Assembly: GCA_013399875.1 (NCBI GenBank)
Contig: VXAZ01001048.1
Span: forward strand, 166,897-230,896
DNA length: 64,000 nucleotides
Reading direction: 5' to 3'
Source of the DNA: Gymnorhina tibicen
Taxonomy: Eukaryota; Chordata; Aves; Passeriformes; Artamidae
The notes under the pieces were generated by a model. That model did not search any database, had not been told where the DNA came from, and saw nothing but the letters and a program-made list of their open reading frames with translations. Both the position numbers and the translations under genes were made by a program. Below, piece after piece: positions 11,775 to 22,217 of this stretch; the stretch's first letter is position 1, and every line of letters starts with the position of its first letter.

Positions 11775-12168
11775 AATTTAAGTAAAAATAAAATTGGGTT
11801 TATTACAAAATCAATTAACAGTTTATTATTTTTAACTTGGTCACAGAACATTATGCAAAAACCAATCCTTCTAATTGCATATATGACAGCCTGCAAGGCA
11901 CAGAAAAGGATTCAAATTTCAAAACCTTAACCTCCACCCCCCACCACACCACGTGGCCATGAGGCACAGATGGCGGCTGCCCCTCTTTGTCTCAGGGAAG
12001 GGGAGGAAAGAGTTCACACAGCAGCTGGGAACTTGTTGGATTTCTGGCGTGGGTCTCCTCCTCGCAGCAGGTGAAGTTGGTGGAGTTTAATGTTCTTTTC
12101 CATGTTGGTTCAGCTTCTCTGAGGTCTTGAGTTCCGGGCAGCCCCTTCCCCGCGGCTCCCTGGATGGA
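11775..12168 (-). other. Candidate terminal exon (or decayed LTR end) on the minus strand
   Basis: Read on the minus strand, a long pyrimidine tract (two runs of 8 T's separated by CTC) ends in CAG at 12171-12169. A GC-rich body follows. It opens in one frame for about 59 codons to a stop at 11992, after which the sequence becomes AT-rich. Two AATAAA signals lie at 11827-11822 and 11804-11799 with T/G-rich DNA beyond. This is the layout of a last exon with a 3' UTR. The peptide resembles nothing I know. The AT-rich end could instead be the R/U5 part of an old LTR, because a CATATATG word lies about 80 bases upstream of the second signal. Confidence 0.42.
11799..11827 (-). terminator. Two polyadenylation signals (AATAAA) on the minus strand
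   Basis: Minus-strand AATAAA occurs at 11827-11822 and again at 11804-11799. It is followed by TTTTATTTTTACTT and GAGAGTTGTCC, a plausible downstream T/GT-rich element. Tandem signals are common in real 3' ends. Confidence 0.5.
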
Positions 12169-12171
12169 CTG

Positions 12172-13015
12172 AAAAAAAAGAGAAAAAAAAGCCAAGCCAA
12201 AACAGTTCAGTAAAAAGGAAAACAAAAAGCTGCCAGAAGGATTTGCCGGTGAAAAGCCTCCAGGGCAGGGGAAGGAAAAATCAGAAGCTCCTTTCCTAAA
12301 CGAGCACAAACTAATCCAGCGAAGGCAATGAAGCAACAATCTGTGCTGCAGCCGACCGCACGGGGCGAGGAGAGTTTGAACAGAGCCCGCTGGGGTTCCC
12401 AGGCTCCAGCCCTGCACCACCGGTTCATCCTAAAGCTACAGCAGCCATTTCTGGGCATAAAGCAGATTATTAGGGAATAGAGTGTCACCATAAAATCACC
12501 CCAAGACACTCATGCATGAAGTCACCCATGGCTCTGAGAGGGGAAATCCTTGGGGTTTCGTTTCACCCACACTGGGGACCAATCTGTAAGGTACAGGTTG
12601 GAGGAAACAGCTGGGAACACTCAGTGAGGATAAATATCTGCTCCTCTTTATGTTAAATGCAAAAGGCTATCCACTTAAATGTTGTGAAGCCCCACCTATT
12701 ACCTGGTGAAACCAAATGGCCCAAATTTAAGCCTTCTTCTTTCATGCAAATTGTGCTAACCAACTCAAAAGGTGAAACTCTCCAAGCCTGGGGAAGCAGG
12801 ACCTTGAGAAATTCAAGCAGAGCTTTTTTCAAGGAAGCCTTTCCACAGAAGAGTAAGGCACATGAGAGACAGAGCCGAATTAACTCCTGATACACTTCCA
12901 TGTCCCACATTACGTGGCTGAAAACCTCCAGATTTTGATTAGTCATCATGTTTCTCCAAGAAATATTAACTTTCAATATTTGAAACATCTTTTAAAAAGA
13001 GCAAGAAGAAGGTCA
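12172..13015. other. Unannotated sequence, possible intron of the minus-strand candidate
   Basis: GC-rich near 12300-12420, AT-rich after 12600. I could not identify an upstream exon or a matching splice donor with confidence. Confidence 0.35.
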
Positions 13016-13702
13016 TGAGTCGTTAAAACCCGGTATTCACGGACAAAAGACACTCTAACTTATTAAAGTTAGAAAGTGGTATGTTTATTTAGGCACCGGT
13101 GGGCGGCATGGGAGTAGCCTCCTAAAGATATGCCAGCCAAGTACAAGGTTCTTCACTCCCTATTTATTACTCAAAGTTTTACATCCTCTACATATGTATG
13201 ACCCCAGCACCTCCCATTCCCCGCTCTGTATTAAAATGAGATCATTAGTCCTTCACACATGCACAGTTCTTCTCTTGAATTGGGTCAGTGGTCTTGAAAG
13301 ATGAACTCAGGAAAGTCTTCCTCACAGTGACCTTTCTACCTTCTTGCTGTTGGCAGGCCTTTGTGACCTTCTGGCGCAGCCCAAGATCTCCTACTTTTGA
13401 TTAATTATTACGAAACCCAGGTGCTGTTCATGGTTCTATTGGTTTCAATTTGTTTTGATGGCAGTTCATTTTTTTATTTTCTTCTATAAAAAAACCTTAA
13501 AACAAGTATAAAATGGCAAATAATACATCACCTAACTCTAGCTTAGGCATCTAACAATCATTAACTTATCTTCTGTTCTTCTGCCTTGCATCCTAATCTA
13601 TACAAATTGCTTCTAACCCTTAGCTGAAATTTTAACCTTTTTTTTTTTTTTAAACCTTGACTCAGTCAGACCCACAAGAGATATCCCTCCTGCTCTCCAA
13701 CA
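13016..13702 (-). mobile_element. Solo LTR-like element of an avian endogenous retrovirus
   Basis: On the minus strand the block starts TGTTGGAGAGCAGGAGGG and ends about 690 bases later in CGACTCA, giving TG...CA ends. An AATAAA signal lies 74 bases before the 3' end (13089-13084), followed by a short GT-rich R/U5-like segment. There is no internal retroviral sequence on either side, so it appears to be a solo LTR. I found no clear target site duplication with these ends (left flank GGTCA, right flank AATTA), so one end may be eroded. Confidence 0.7.
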
Positions 13703-14261
13703 AATTAAATATCAGAGTTATCAAGCCAATATTAGGAAACCCATATGTTGAGGCATTTTTCCCCAAACAATTTCCTTTTTATCCACCCTGAATGTTTGTT
13801 TTCCCTCTTGGCTTTCATTTTATAATTAGTCTCTCCGGACAGAAAGTGAATCTTTCATTGACCTGCTTACAGAGCAGTAATTGTCAGCTAACCTCGTTCT
13901 TCAGGGAGGTTTAATGCCAAGCTGCATCCTGCACTCTGTCAAATTCCCATAAATTCTTATCCAGGCACCAGGAAATGCCCACGGTGTCAAACAGCTGCCA
14001 ACTCTGATGGCTCCTGGCAGGAGCTGCTGAGTGGCAGAGCCCAGGGTTGTTCTCCAGCAGTGATCCGTGCCCAAAGGAGTGGGAGTGCAGCTCATCCTGC
14101 TGGATTCACTGTCTCACACTGGTTTCACTGGTTACTGCTCACATTTCTTTTCCATTTTTTTAAATAAAAGAGGTAAAATAGACTAATGGACTGGAATTCC
14201 TGAAATATGATCAGAAAGTGGATGAAATATGAAACAGGATGAAAAATGAGCATTTAAATAG
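13703..14261. other. Unannotated AT-rich flank
   Basis: AT-rich unique DNA between the LTR and the CR1. No gene was recognised. Confidence 0.4.
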
Positions 14262-14555
14262 TAGAATCACGGAGTCGTTAAGGTTGGAAAATACTTTTAA
14301 GTTTATCAAGTCCAAGCATCAACCCAGCACCACTACATTCACCACTAACCCATGTCCCCAGGTGCCATATCCACACATTTTTTGAACACTCCCAGGGATG
14401 GGGACTCCACCACTGCCCTGGGCAGCCTGTGCCAATGCTTTACAACTGTTTCTGTGAAAAAAATTCCTTGATATCCAATCTGAACCTCAACTGGTGCAAC
14501 TCGAGGTCATTTCCTCTCTTCCTGTTGCTTGTTTCCTGGGAGAAGAGACTGATTC
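14262..14555 (-). repeat. CR1 LINE 3' copy of the AAGGTTGGAAAA class
   Basis: Seen from the plus strand it opens with AGAATCACGGAGTCGTTAAG and the GGTTGGAAAATACTTTTAAG word. It continues through TTTGAACACTCCCAGGGATG to the CTCTTCCTGTTGCTTG region. This is the older CR1 class whose 3' end reads AAGGTTGGAAAAGACCTC. It is diverged, with indels. Confidence 0.92.
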
Positions 14556-14674
14556 AGAACCAATATGAAATTTTTACCAGTGTCTCATCGGCTCAGGAGT
14601 AGGGCCCAGAGTGTTGCCATCAGCAGCACAATGTCCCATTGGGGGTGAATCGCTAAAGGTGCACCCTGGTCACT

Positions 14675-15387
14675 GCTGTTGTCAATCTGAGTTAATAACT
14701 TCATTAATGGCCTGGGACAGGGTGCCTCATCAGCCAGTCTGGGATGACACCAACTGGGAGCAGTGGCTGACACCCCAGATGGTGGTGGGGATGCTTGTGG
14801 GCCATTCAAGGGACCTCAGCAGCCTGGAGAACTGAGCTGAGAAGAATTTCATGAAGGAATCTCAAGACGGATGCAAACCGCTGCCCCTGGGGAGGAATAA
14901 CCCCAGGCAGCAGCACAGGCTGGGGCCCAGCCAGCTCTGCAGGGAAGGGCCATGGGGCTCTGGTGGATCTCAGGCTCCCCATGAGCTCGGGATGCACCTC
15001 GCAGTGCTGGAGGCCAAAGTCTGTCCTTGGGCTGTGCTGGGCAGAGCATGGCCAGCAGCTCAGGGGAGGTTGTCCTTCCCTCTGCTGAGCACGGAGAGGC
15101 CACATTTGGAGTTCTGGGCCCAGTTCTGTACCCCCCAGAGCAAGAAAAACATGGATTTAATGGAATGAGTCCAGCAAAAGTCCATTCAGTTGATTAAAAC
15201 ACTTTTTTTTCAGCGTGAAGAAGGTCAAGCATGGGTTGCCCAGAGAGGCTGTGTACTCTCCAGTTTGTAGATATCCAAAACCTGACATGGTCCTGGGCAA
15301 CCTGCTCAGGTGAACCTACTCGAGCAGGGCTTGGACTAGAGCACCTCCAAATGTGGCTTCAGCCTGAGAGATTCTGTGATTCTGTGG
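14675..15387 (+). repeat. Old CR1 LINE, about 710 bp, including ORF2 remnants
   Basis: Plus-strand remnant beginning at about the CTTCATTAATGGCCTGGG word of CR1 ORF2. It includes GATGACACCAACTGGGAGC, AATAACCCCAGGCAGCAGC and a stretch that translates to something like HLEFWAQFCTPQSKKN, matching the conserved reverse transcriptase end. An internal deletion near 15190 joins this to the 3' end. It finishes in GAGATTCTGTGATTCTGTG. Many frameshifts make it dead. Confidence 0.85.
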
Positions 15388-16125
15388 TAGATTTGGCCAC
15401 TAAGGATCCTGAGCTCCTCCTGCCTTGTGCAAGGATAAGTCTGGTCAAATCTGAGAAGCCAGACTGAGAACAAACACTGTTGGGTTATGGCAGAGCCTGT
15501 CAGAAATAATAACCTGGCTGATTCCATTAGGAAATTTGTTATTTTGGGAAGGGAGTATAAAACTTCATAAAATAAGAAAACATTTGATCATCAAAGAACT
15601 CTTAGAAAGAATGTGAACCTGCTTGCACTGAGCAAAACTCATTTTTAGCCCGGGTTCATGAAGAACAAAGACTGCTGGGATCACACAGGCTCGTCTGCCT
15701 GCCCCTCTGCCTGAGTGAGCTCCAGGCACATTGGGAAGGGAGGAGAGGTCTCAGAGACAGGAGGTGTCACAAAAACCTGCAGCTGAGGAAGAGAATTCGA
15801 TGCTGTTGGTTCTTCTCTGTGGGAAAGGCAGGGACAGCTCCACCCTGACCTGCCCCTCCTTTGGTGCATATGGCTCTGGCCTGGGTCACAGACACCCTTG
15901 GACAGCCGTGCTCGGCGGCAAAGTCCCGTGCAAGGCTCTGCCCTGCGTTTGCTTTGAGTGCTCAATAGCTGAGGAGTGTACAGGTTGTGGAGGTCACTGG
16001 GTCTGCAGTCTCACTTCCGTTGCCAAAACTGAATAAAAAAAGAATATTAAAAGATAAAAATTACACACTTGAATCTATACCAAAATTTTGGGTTTAAACC
16101 TACTGCTGAAAAAGGAACTCATAAG
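15388..16125. other. Unannotated unique sequence
   Basis: No recognised gene or repeat. AT-rich at 15500-15660 and 16020-16090. Confidence 0.4.
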
Positions 16126-16187
16126 GCCAGGAGCTGGACTGGATGGTCCTTGGGGGTCCCTTCCAGCTCCGGAAATTATGTGATGAT
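16126..16187 (+). repeat. CR1 3' end fragment
   Basis: A 60-base relic with GAGCTGGACTGGATGGTCCT and GGGGTCCCTTCCAGC, the last part of a CR1 unit, followed by a decayed ATTATGTGATGATATTG tail. Confidence 0.78.
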
Positions 16188-16202
16188 ATTGTAAATGTAT
16201 TG

Positions 16203-16265
16203 GGAACAGAGGGGGAAGGGATGGGGAGAGAGGAGAAAAAGGGGAGGGGGGAAGGGGAGGAAAGG
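16203..16265 (+). repeat. Purine-rich low-complexity tract
   Basis: About 60 bases almost purely of A and G (GGGGGAAGGG, GGGGAGGGGGGAAGGGG words). Could be prone to slipped or triplex structure. Not coding. Confidence 0.85.
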
Positions 16266-16416
16266 TGCTGAAAAAACCATTATTTTTCCAATGAAAAGTG
16301 TTTACAGCCAAAAAAATGTGATCTTTCTGTTTGAAACACAGAATATGGACCAGTCTGGATCTGGGACATTCCACTTTCAGTGGGAAGTCACCAGTATTCT
16401 TCTATCTTGTTGTTAA

Positions 16417-16443
16417 ATCTATTATTATTATTATTATTACTAC
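16417..16443. repeat. ATT trinucleotide microsatellite
   Basis: Short run of TTA/ATT units, about six copies, ending in ACTAC. Confidence 0.85.
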
Positions 16444-18439
16444 ATATTTCAGGTCTGGAGGGGGCTTGGAAGGGGCTGAGCTGTTCCCTCCCCTGCAGTG
16501 AATGGAGTTGATGGTGATGGAGACCCAGAGCCACAGGAGTCACATGGGGTTAACTGAACCCAGCTTTAACCCAGTCCTTGCGCTGGAGCAGATGAAATGT
16601 ATTCCCAAATCTGCCACTTGAGTTCTGCCCAAGAGGAATCCCGTGGTCCATAGTCCTCTCCAAGGGAGGGAAATTCAGTGATGGAAAGTTTGCTTTAAAG
16701 GCTCCTTTCTGAGTGAGAATTCCACCACTCTGGCAAAGGAGCACAGGCCGGGAGCTGCCGAGGAGTCCCAAACGTTTGCTGGTCCCAGCAGGCAGTCCTG
16801 GCATCCTGACAGTTTCATCCTTTTCTCTCCCCTGTCAGTCTGAAGGACCAGCTGGGGAGCTGGGAACTGCCCTTCAGTGAAGGGTCAGGGAATGAAGCAG
16901 GAATTCTGACAGGCAGGAGCTGGGGAAGACACGCTCCCCACATGCTCAGGAGGCAGCAGAGCAGAGCATTTTGCTTTACAGATTTAAGGAAAATGTGGAA
17001 AGGAGAATCTGTCAAAGGCTTCAAATCCAAAAAGCCAGAATGTTTGGGCATCCTTCTAGCCAGGATCCCTTTATGGTCAGAGTGGGAATCCAGTGGAAAC
17101 AGCTGTTCTTCTTTCACCCATGTGGAAAAATAATTTTTAAAATGTATAAATAAATAAAAACAAAGGAAAAAAAAAGAAAATGCAACCACAAACTACTTTT
17201 GTAGTTTGGTGCAGGGCTGGATAAAGGAGCACAGGTCAGAGCTAAGAATAGGAGCAGCTGCTATGTGTGGATTTAAATAGTGAAAAGGTCTGAGGCAGTA
17301 AATCAGGGCACCTGCTGAGGGCCTCCAGCGGGTCCAGACTTCAGACACAGGCAGGGAGAGAGGAAAGTGTTTGGAAATGAGTTGAAGCGGAGCTGCAAGG
17401 ATAGAGCACTGTGGATGTTGCTGAACAGAAGGAAGCGAGGAACCCCAGAGAGGAAAGATAAATGCAGAAGAAAGCTCTGAAGTGTGTGCAGGAAATAATA
17501 AAATGCAAATTGCCCCGTAAATAAAGGTGAGGACAGTTTGGAAAAAAACTCATCCGACCCAGCAGACAGCCAAGAGGAGGGAAAGGCAGCCAAGCAGGGA
17601 AGGGGAGAGGCTGCAAGAACTGTAGGGCAGCAAATTAAAGCTTCCCAGGCTGATGTGAGTGCAGAGAAGGAGCAAAGTCCTCAGCCAGCAGGTCCTTGTG
17701 AACTCAGGAGAGTCAGGGCAGCAGAGACACCGCTTGCCCAAGACTGCCAGGGGAACTGCAAATAAACCCTGAGTGATCCCAGGGAGCTGCAGGGAGGGAC
17801 AGAGCAGCACGGCTGAGTGAGGACACAGGAACCATTCCCAGTGCCATGGCAAGGAGGCAGAAACCACAGAGCTCCTTCAGCTGCTCAGAGCAGAGCTGGA
17901 GCACTGGGGGCAGTACGTGGATTTTCCAGGAGGTTCACTGCATCTCCTCCAGAAAGGCAGCAGTGCTGGGAGGGCAGAGGAGAACCTCTTGGGATACCTG
18001 AGTCCACAGGTTTGAAGTGGGGTCTAACCCAGAGCCAGCTCACAGCATGAGACCCACTGACATGGGAGAGCTGTCCACGTGTCACCTCCATCCCATCACG
18101 CACCCTAAATCTGCCCAAAGCTCATGGGCTCCACTGCTCCTGGCCAAGGGGCCTCAGGGGGTTAGATCCCCTGCCTGACTCTGCTCTGCTGTACTCCACC
18201 AGTGCCCACCTCACTGCCAGGGCTCCCCCTCACACCTCCAGGTTTAACTCAGACCTGAGAAGCTCAGGTGACACCTTTGGGGTGTAGCTGCTCTTCTCAG
18301 TGAATTTTTAGCTCTTCAGGGAAAACATCCCCAGATTTAGTTTTATTTTTCCATCAGCTGATTGAGACCTTGAGCAAGCACTGGGGATGGTCCTGTCCAA
18401 ATGACTGCTAATCCCATGCAGGGCTGGTTACCCCAAAAG
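16444..18439. other. Unannotated unique sequence
   Basis: About 2 kb without a recognised gene or transposable element. 17130-17190 is A-rich. The remainder is mixed. Frames on either strand are short with no domains. Confidence 0.4.
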
Positions 18440-18743
18440 TGAGGTGGGGATCAATCCCTTTTCCCTGACAAGAGACAGGACCAGATGAAATAGCCTCAAG
18501 TCGCACCAGGGGAGGTTTGGATTGAATATTAAAGAAGACTTATTCTGTGAAACAGTTGGCAATTATTGTCACAGGCTCCCCAGGGCAGTGGGGCAGTCAC
18601 CATCCCTAGAAGTGTTCAAAAGCCATGTGGATGTGGCACTTGGGGACACAGTTTAGTGGTGAACCCTGTGGTGGTGCTGGGTTGACACTGGACTTGGTGA
18701 TCTTAGAGGGCTTTTCCAACCGTAACTGTTCTGTCATTGTGTG
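18440..18743 (+). repeat. CR1 LINE 3' copy
   Basis: Plus-strand CR1 of the older class with CTCAAGTCGCACCAGGGGAG, GTTTGGATTGAATATTA, CACCATCCCTAGAAGTGTTC and TTGGTGATCTTAGAGGGC, ending in a degraded TGTTCTGTCATTGTGTG tail. It has lost a few bases near AGTTGGCAATTATTG. Confidence 0.93.
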
Positions 18744-19469
18744 AAAACCCACAGGCTAATTTAGCAGGTTTATTAAACATCAAAGACTTAATGTGTGTCT
18801 TGTCAAGTTAAATTCCAAACCCTGGCCCTCATGGTGTGCCTGGGCACTGAGACCTCCAGGTTGAAAAGAAAACTTTTCCTTCACTCAGATGGAATGCTCC
18901 ATCACCCATCCAGGCTCTCCCCCTTCTCTGGATGCTCCTGGCCCTGTCCTCAGTGGGACCAGGGCTCTGTTTTGACACACAACCCTCTGCCTACATTTAC
19001 AGCCCAGCCATGTGCTGCTTCCCCTGCACAAACCCCAGATTTTGGGTTGCACCCTCTGTACAAGGCCCCTCCCTGGGGGCTCCTGCCCACCCCAGCCTGT
19101 CCAGCTGGCTCCATCCCAGCAGTCTACTTTGGTCAAGGGGAGGGGACAGCTGCAGGGAACCACCCCCACGAGCTGATTAACACTCTCAGTTAGCACTGAC
19201 CACACCCACATCAGCCATTCAGACAGCTCTGTCCGTGTGCACACCAGCTCCCACGAGCAGTCCCTGTGTGCCTCCTTTCCAACCCCAGCACTGTTGGGAC
19301 CGAGCCAAAGGTGCACTTCCCTGACTGGCACCCTCCTTCCCTGTCTAGATCTCTCCTTCCCTGACTTTGCAGTAGCTGGTTGATCAGCAGAACACTTTTA
19401 TGGTCAATGGGAGGAGCAGAGAACAGGAAAGATTTGTGCTCCTTAGCTGCCAATAGAAGCAGAAAAGGA
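18744..19469. other. Unannotated sequence between CR1 copies
   Basis: Mixed unique DNA. A plus-strand frame of 132 codons (18795-19193) has no domain I recognise. Confidence 0.35.
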
Positions 19470-19730
19470 GATAACAGATGAAAGAGGGCAGGCTTCGATG
19501 GGATATTGGGAAGGAATTGTTCCCTGGGAGGGTGGGGAGGCCCTGACACAGGGTGCCCAAAGAAGCTGTGGCTGCCCCTGGATCCCTGGAAGTGTCCAAG
19601 GCCAGGCTGGACAGGGCTTGGAGCAGCCTGGGACAGCGGAAGGTGTCCCTGCCCATGGCAGAGGTGGGAAGGGATGAGATTTAAGGTCTCTTCCCAGCCA
19701 AACCATTCCATGATTCTGTGATCCCATGAA
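19470..19730 (+). repeat. CR1 LINE 3' copy, well preserved
   Basis: Contains GGGATATTGGGAAGGAATTG, GAAGCTGTGGCTGCCCCTGG, GTGTCCAAGGCCAGGCTGG and ATGGCAGAGGTGGGAAGGG, and ends AACCATTCCATGATTCTGTG. Few differences from the other copies of this class suggest a relatively young insertion. Confidence 0.96.
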
Positions 19731-21218
19731 CATGTGGACAGATGCTCTCCAGCCTTTCTCTACAGAACCAAAAACCCAGCCATGCAGTAAGTGCACAGAG
19801 CAAGATTTTGCAGAGCAAGATTCCCCCTCATTTATTCCTCTGCTGTCCTCACCCTCAGGCTTCTCAGAGTTTGCTCAATGGGACCATGGGGTGTGATCAC
19901 CCGGGCTAAACCTGCCCTGTGTGCTGGGCTGGGGTGGAGCCTCAAGGTTTGGCTTAGCCTATAGCTGCCACAGTGCCCAAATTGGGCAGTGCCTGGGCAG
20001 GAAAAGATCAGAAGTAAAAGAGGAGATGAGATTCGGTAATGAAGGTGGTTGAGGTGGAGCAGCACCTGGCAGGCACGTAGCCCTGAGTGCTCTGCTGGCC
20101 CCAGTGCTGGGTTCACGGGTTCCAGATTCCTCACACCATTGCGCTGTTGTTCAGTTTTGTGGAGAATGCCACAGTTAAGAGGGGCACCCACTCACCTGGG
20201 CACCAGCTTTAGCTGGAAGGAGGTTTTTAAAGGCTTTTGGAGCTTTTCCACCTGCCACCAGTGTCTCCCTCTCTGAGAGCTCCTCTACATTTCGATTTCA
20301 TTTGACTGCTTCTCCTCAGCAATATCCTGTCCTTGTTCAAGAGACTGGAAAATCTTTACGGTGTTAGAAACCTTCTCCCACACAAGGCCTGAAAGAACAG
20401 CCCAAGCTGCACCCCAGGCTGCTCTAAAAGATAGCATAGGCAAAATGACTTTTAACTTCCCATCCTAAACAGGTTTCCTGTGCTTTTGTAAATCCCTTCT
20501 CAACGCTTTCTTCTTCCCAGCCTGGAAACTGGCACCGGACTGTGTGTGATGCAGCCTGTGCAGTTGTGACAGGACCCCAATTTAGACCCAGCTTTGAGGT
20601 GTCTCTGACTTGTCTTTTTCCCCAAATGAGCTCCCCAAAGAAGATCAGTCAGTTCTAGAGACAGGTATTATTTATAACCTGCATTAACTTTACACAGAAA
20701 GAAAAATCAAAGTGACAGAATAGAATTAGATCAGATAGAACAGACATGAAAAGGCTCATTAACAGCTCTCCCCCGCCTACAGAGCCCTTGCAAGTGGGTC
20801 CAGCTTTCCAGGCTCCCTTTCAGCCGATTCAGGCTTTCTGAGCTGCAGCAGACTCTGCACAGTCCTGGGAAATTTCATTCCTGGAAGTTTTATCTGTAGA
20901 TAGTTCCGATTCTGGGTCTCTGGATGCCTGGCTGTTAATGCTGGGGCGCTTTTGGGGCTTCTTTATGTTCTTCCTCCTGCCTTGCAGGTCAGAAATGTGT
21001 CTGCCCAAGCTGATCTTGGGACAGGAGAGATTTCCTCTCTCCTGTGGGATCCATTTAACCATTGCATCCTTCCTCCAGAGGAACAAGACACATAAGGAAC
21101 AAGCCAAGCATGCAAGCCCTGCTGCTGCCCCACGGGTATGGTGCCATGGAGAGGGATGCACCGCATTTAAGTGCACTGACACTGCTCACTGAAACCTGGG
21201 CAGTGCTGTTATTCCTTA
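19731..21218. other. Unannotated unique sequence
   Basis: No gene or repeat was recognised. Pyrimidine- and purine-mixed DNA with short frames only. Confidence 0.4.
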
Positions 21219-21290
21219 GCCACAGAGTCACAGGATCCTTTAGCCTGGAAAAGACCTCTAAGATCACCAAGTCCAACCAAGGTGTCCCAG
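21219..21290 (-). repeat. CR1 3' end fragment
   Basis: From the plus strand it reads CACAGAGTCACAGGATCC, then CCTGGAAAAGACCTCTAAG and ATCACCAAGTCCAACC, the reverse complement of the last 60 bases of the older CR1 class. The remainder is absent. Confidence 0.85.
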
Positions 21291-22144
21291 AGCACCCACC
21301 CTGTTCAGGGCACCTCTCCTATGTGAACCAACTGCATTAACCTCATCTTTCTCCAGCGTTAGGGAAAAGGGCTGGACACAAAAGAAGACTGACCTGTTCC
21401 AGCTCACATGGTGCTGCCCAGGGAGCTCAGGGCAGATGTTTTCACCAGCCCAAGCATCTCTGACAGTCACTGCCATGGCACGCCCCTCCCTCCCCGAAGT
21501 ATGACTGATCCCTCACACAGCAGACAGAAATATTGGCTTAAAATACCTGCTCAATGGAAAATTGATCTTTTGTCAAAACAAGAAACCTCCGTGGGAAGTT
21601 TTCTATAAGTGCTTTCACATTTTTCACGGAAAACAAGACAGAGAATGGAAATGGGAATGATGTGAAAAATGAGATGTTATTCTTCTGACTAACTAGGGGG
21701 GCTGGTTTAGCTGTCCCAGTGCCCGGCACCTGCCCCAGACCCTGTCCTTGTCCCCAGCATGACCCTCCATGGACAGACATCCCAAATGACAAGGGAGTGA
21801 AAAAAGTGGGATGTCACTTAAGCCAGCAAGGGAATTTGGGGTTCCTGGTCAGCAAAGGAGGGAGGACAGCTGTCACTCCATCTGTTCATGGACAGGAGGG
21901 GGCACGTGTGAACCACTGCCCACCCTGCATCACTCTGCCCGGAGAAGAGGAGGTTTTTACCATCTGTGGACACATTTAGGACTAAATGGGAGAACAGGGA
22001 AAAGAAAAGCCAATCCAGACCTTCAGAGCTCAACACCTCTCACAGCCCAGGGCCCTGTTTGGCCCTTTGAGAGAAGGAAGCAGAATGTGAACGGAAAACC
22101 CTCAGGTCTGCTCTGGAACAGGGAGTAGAGCAAGCTCTGCAGCT
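21291..22144. other. Unannotated unique sequence
   Basis: No recognised gene or repeat. Confidence 0.35.
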
Positions 22145-22217
22145 ATACAGATATAGACAGCTGAGAGATACAGAAATAGATACAGAAATAGACATAGATA
22201 CACAGATAGAGATACAA
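22145..22217. repeat. Imperfect GATACA/GATAGA repeat
   Basis: About 70 bases of AGATAC and GATAGA units, such as GATACAGAAATAGATACAG. A decayed hexanucleotide repeat with no coding evidence. Confidence 0.8.
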
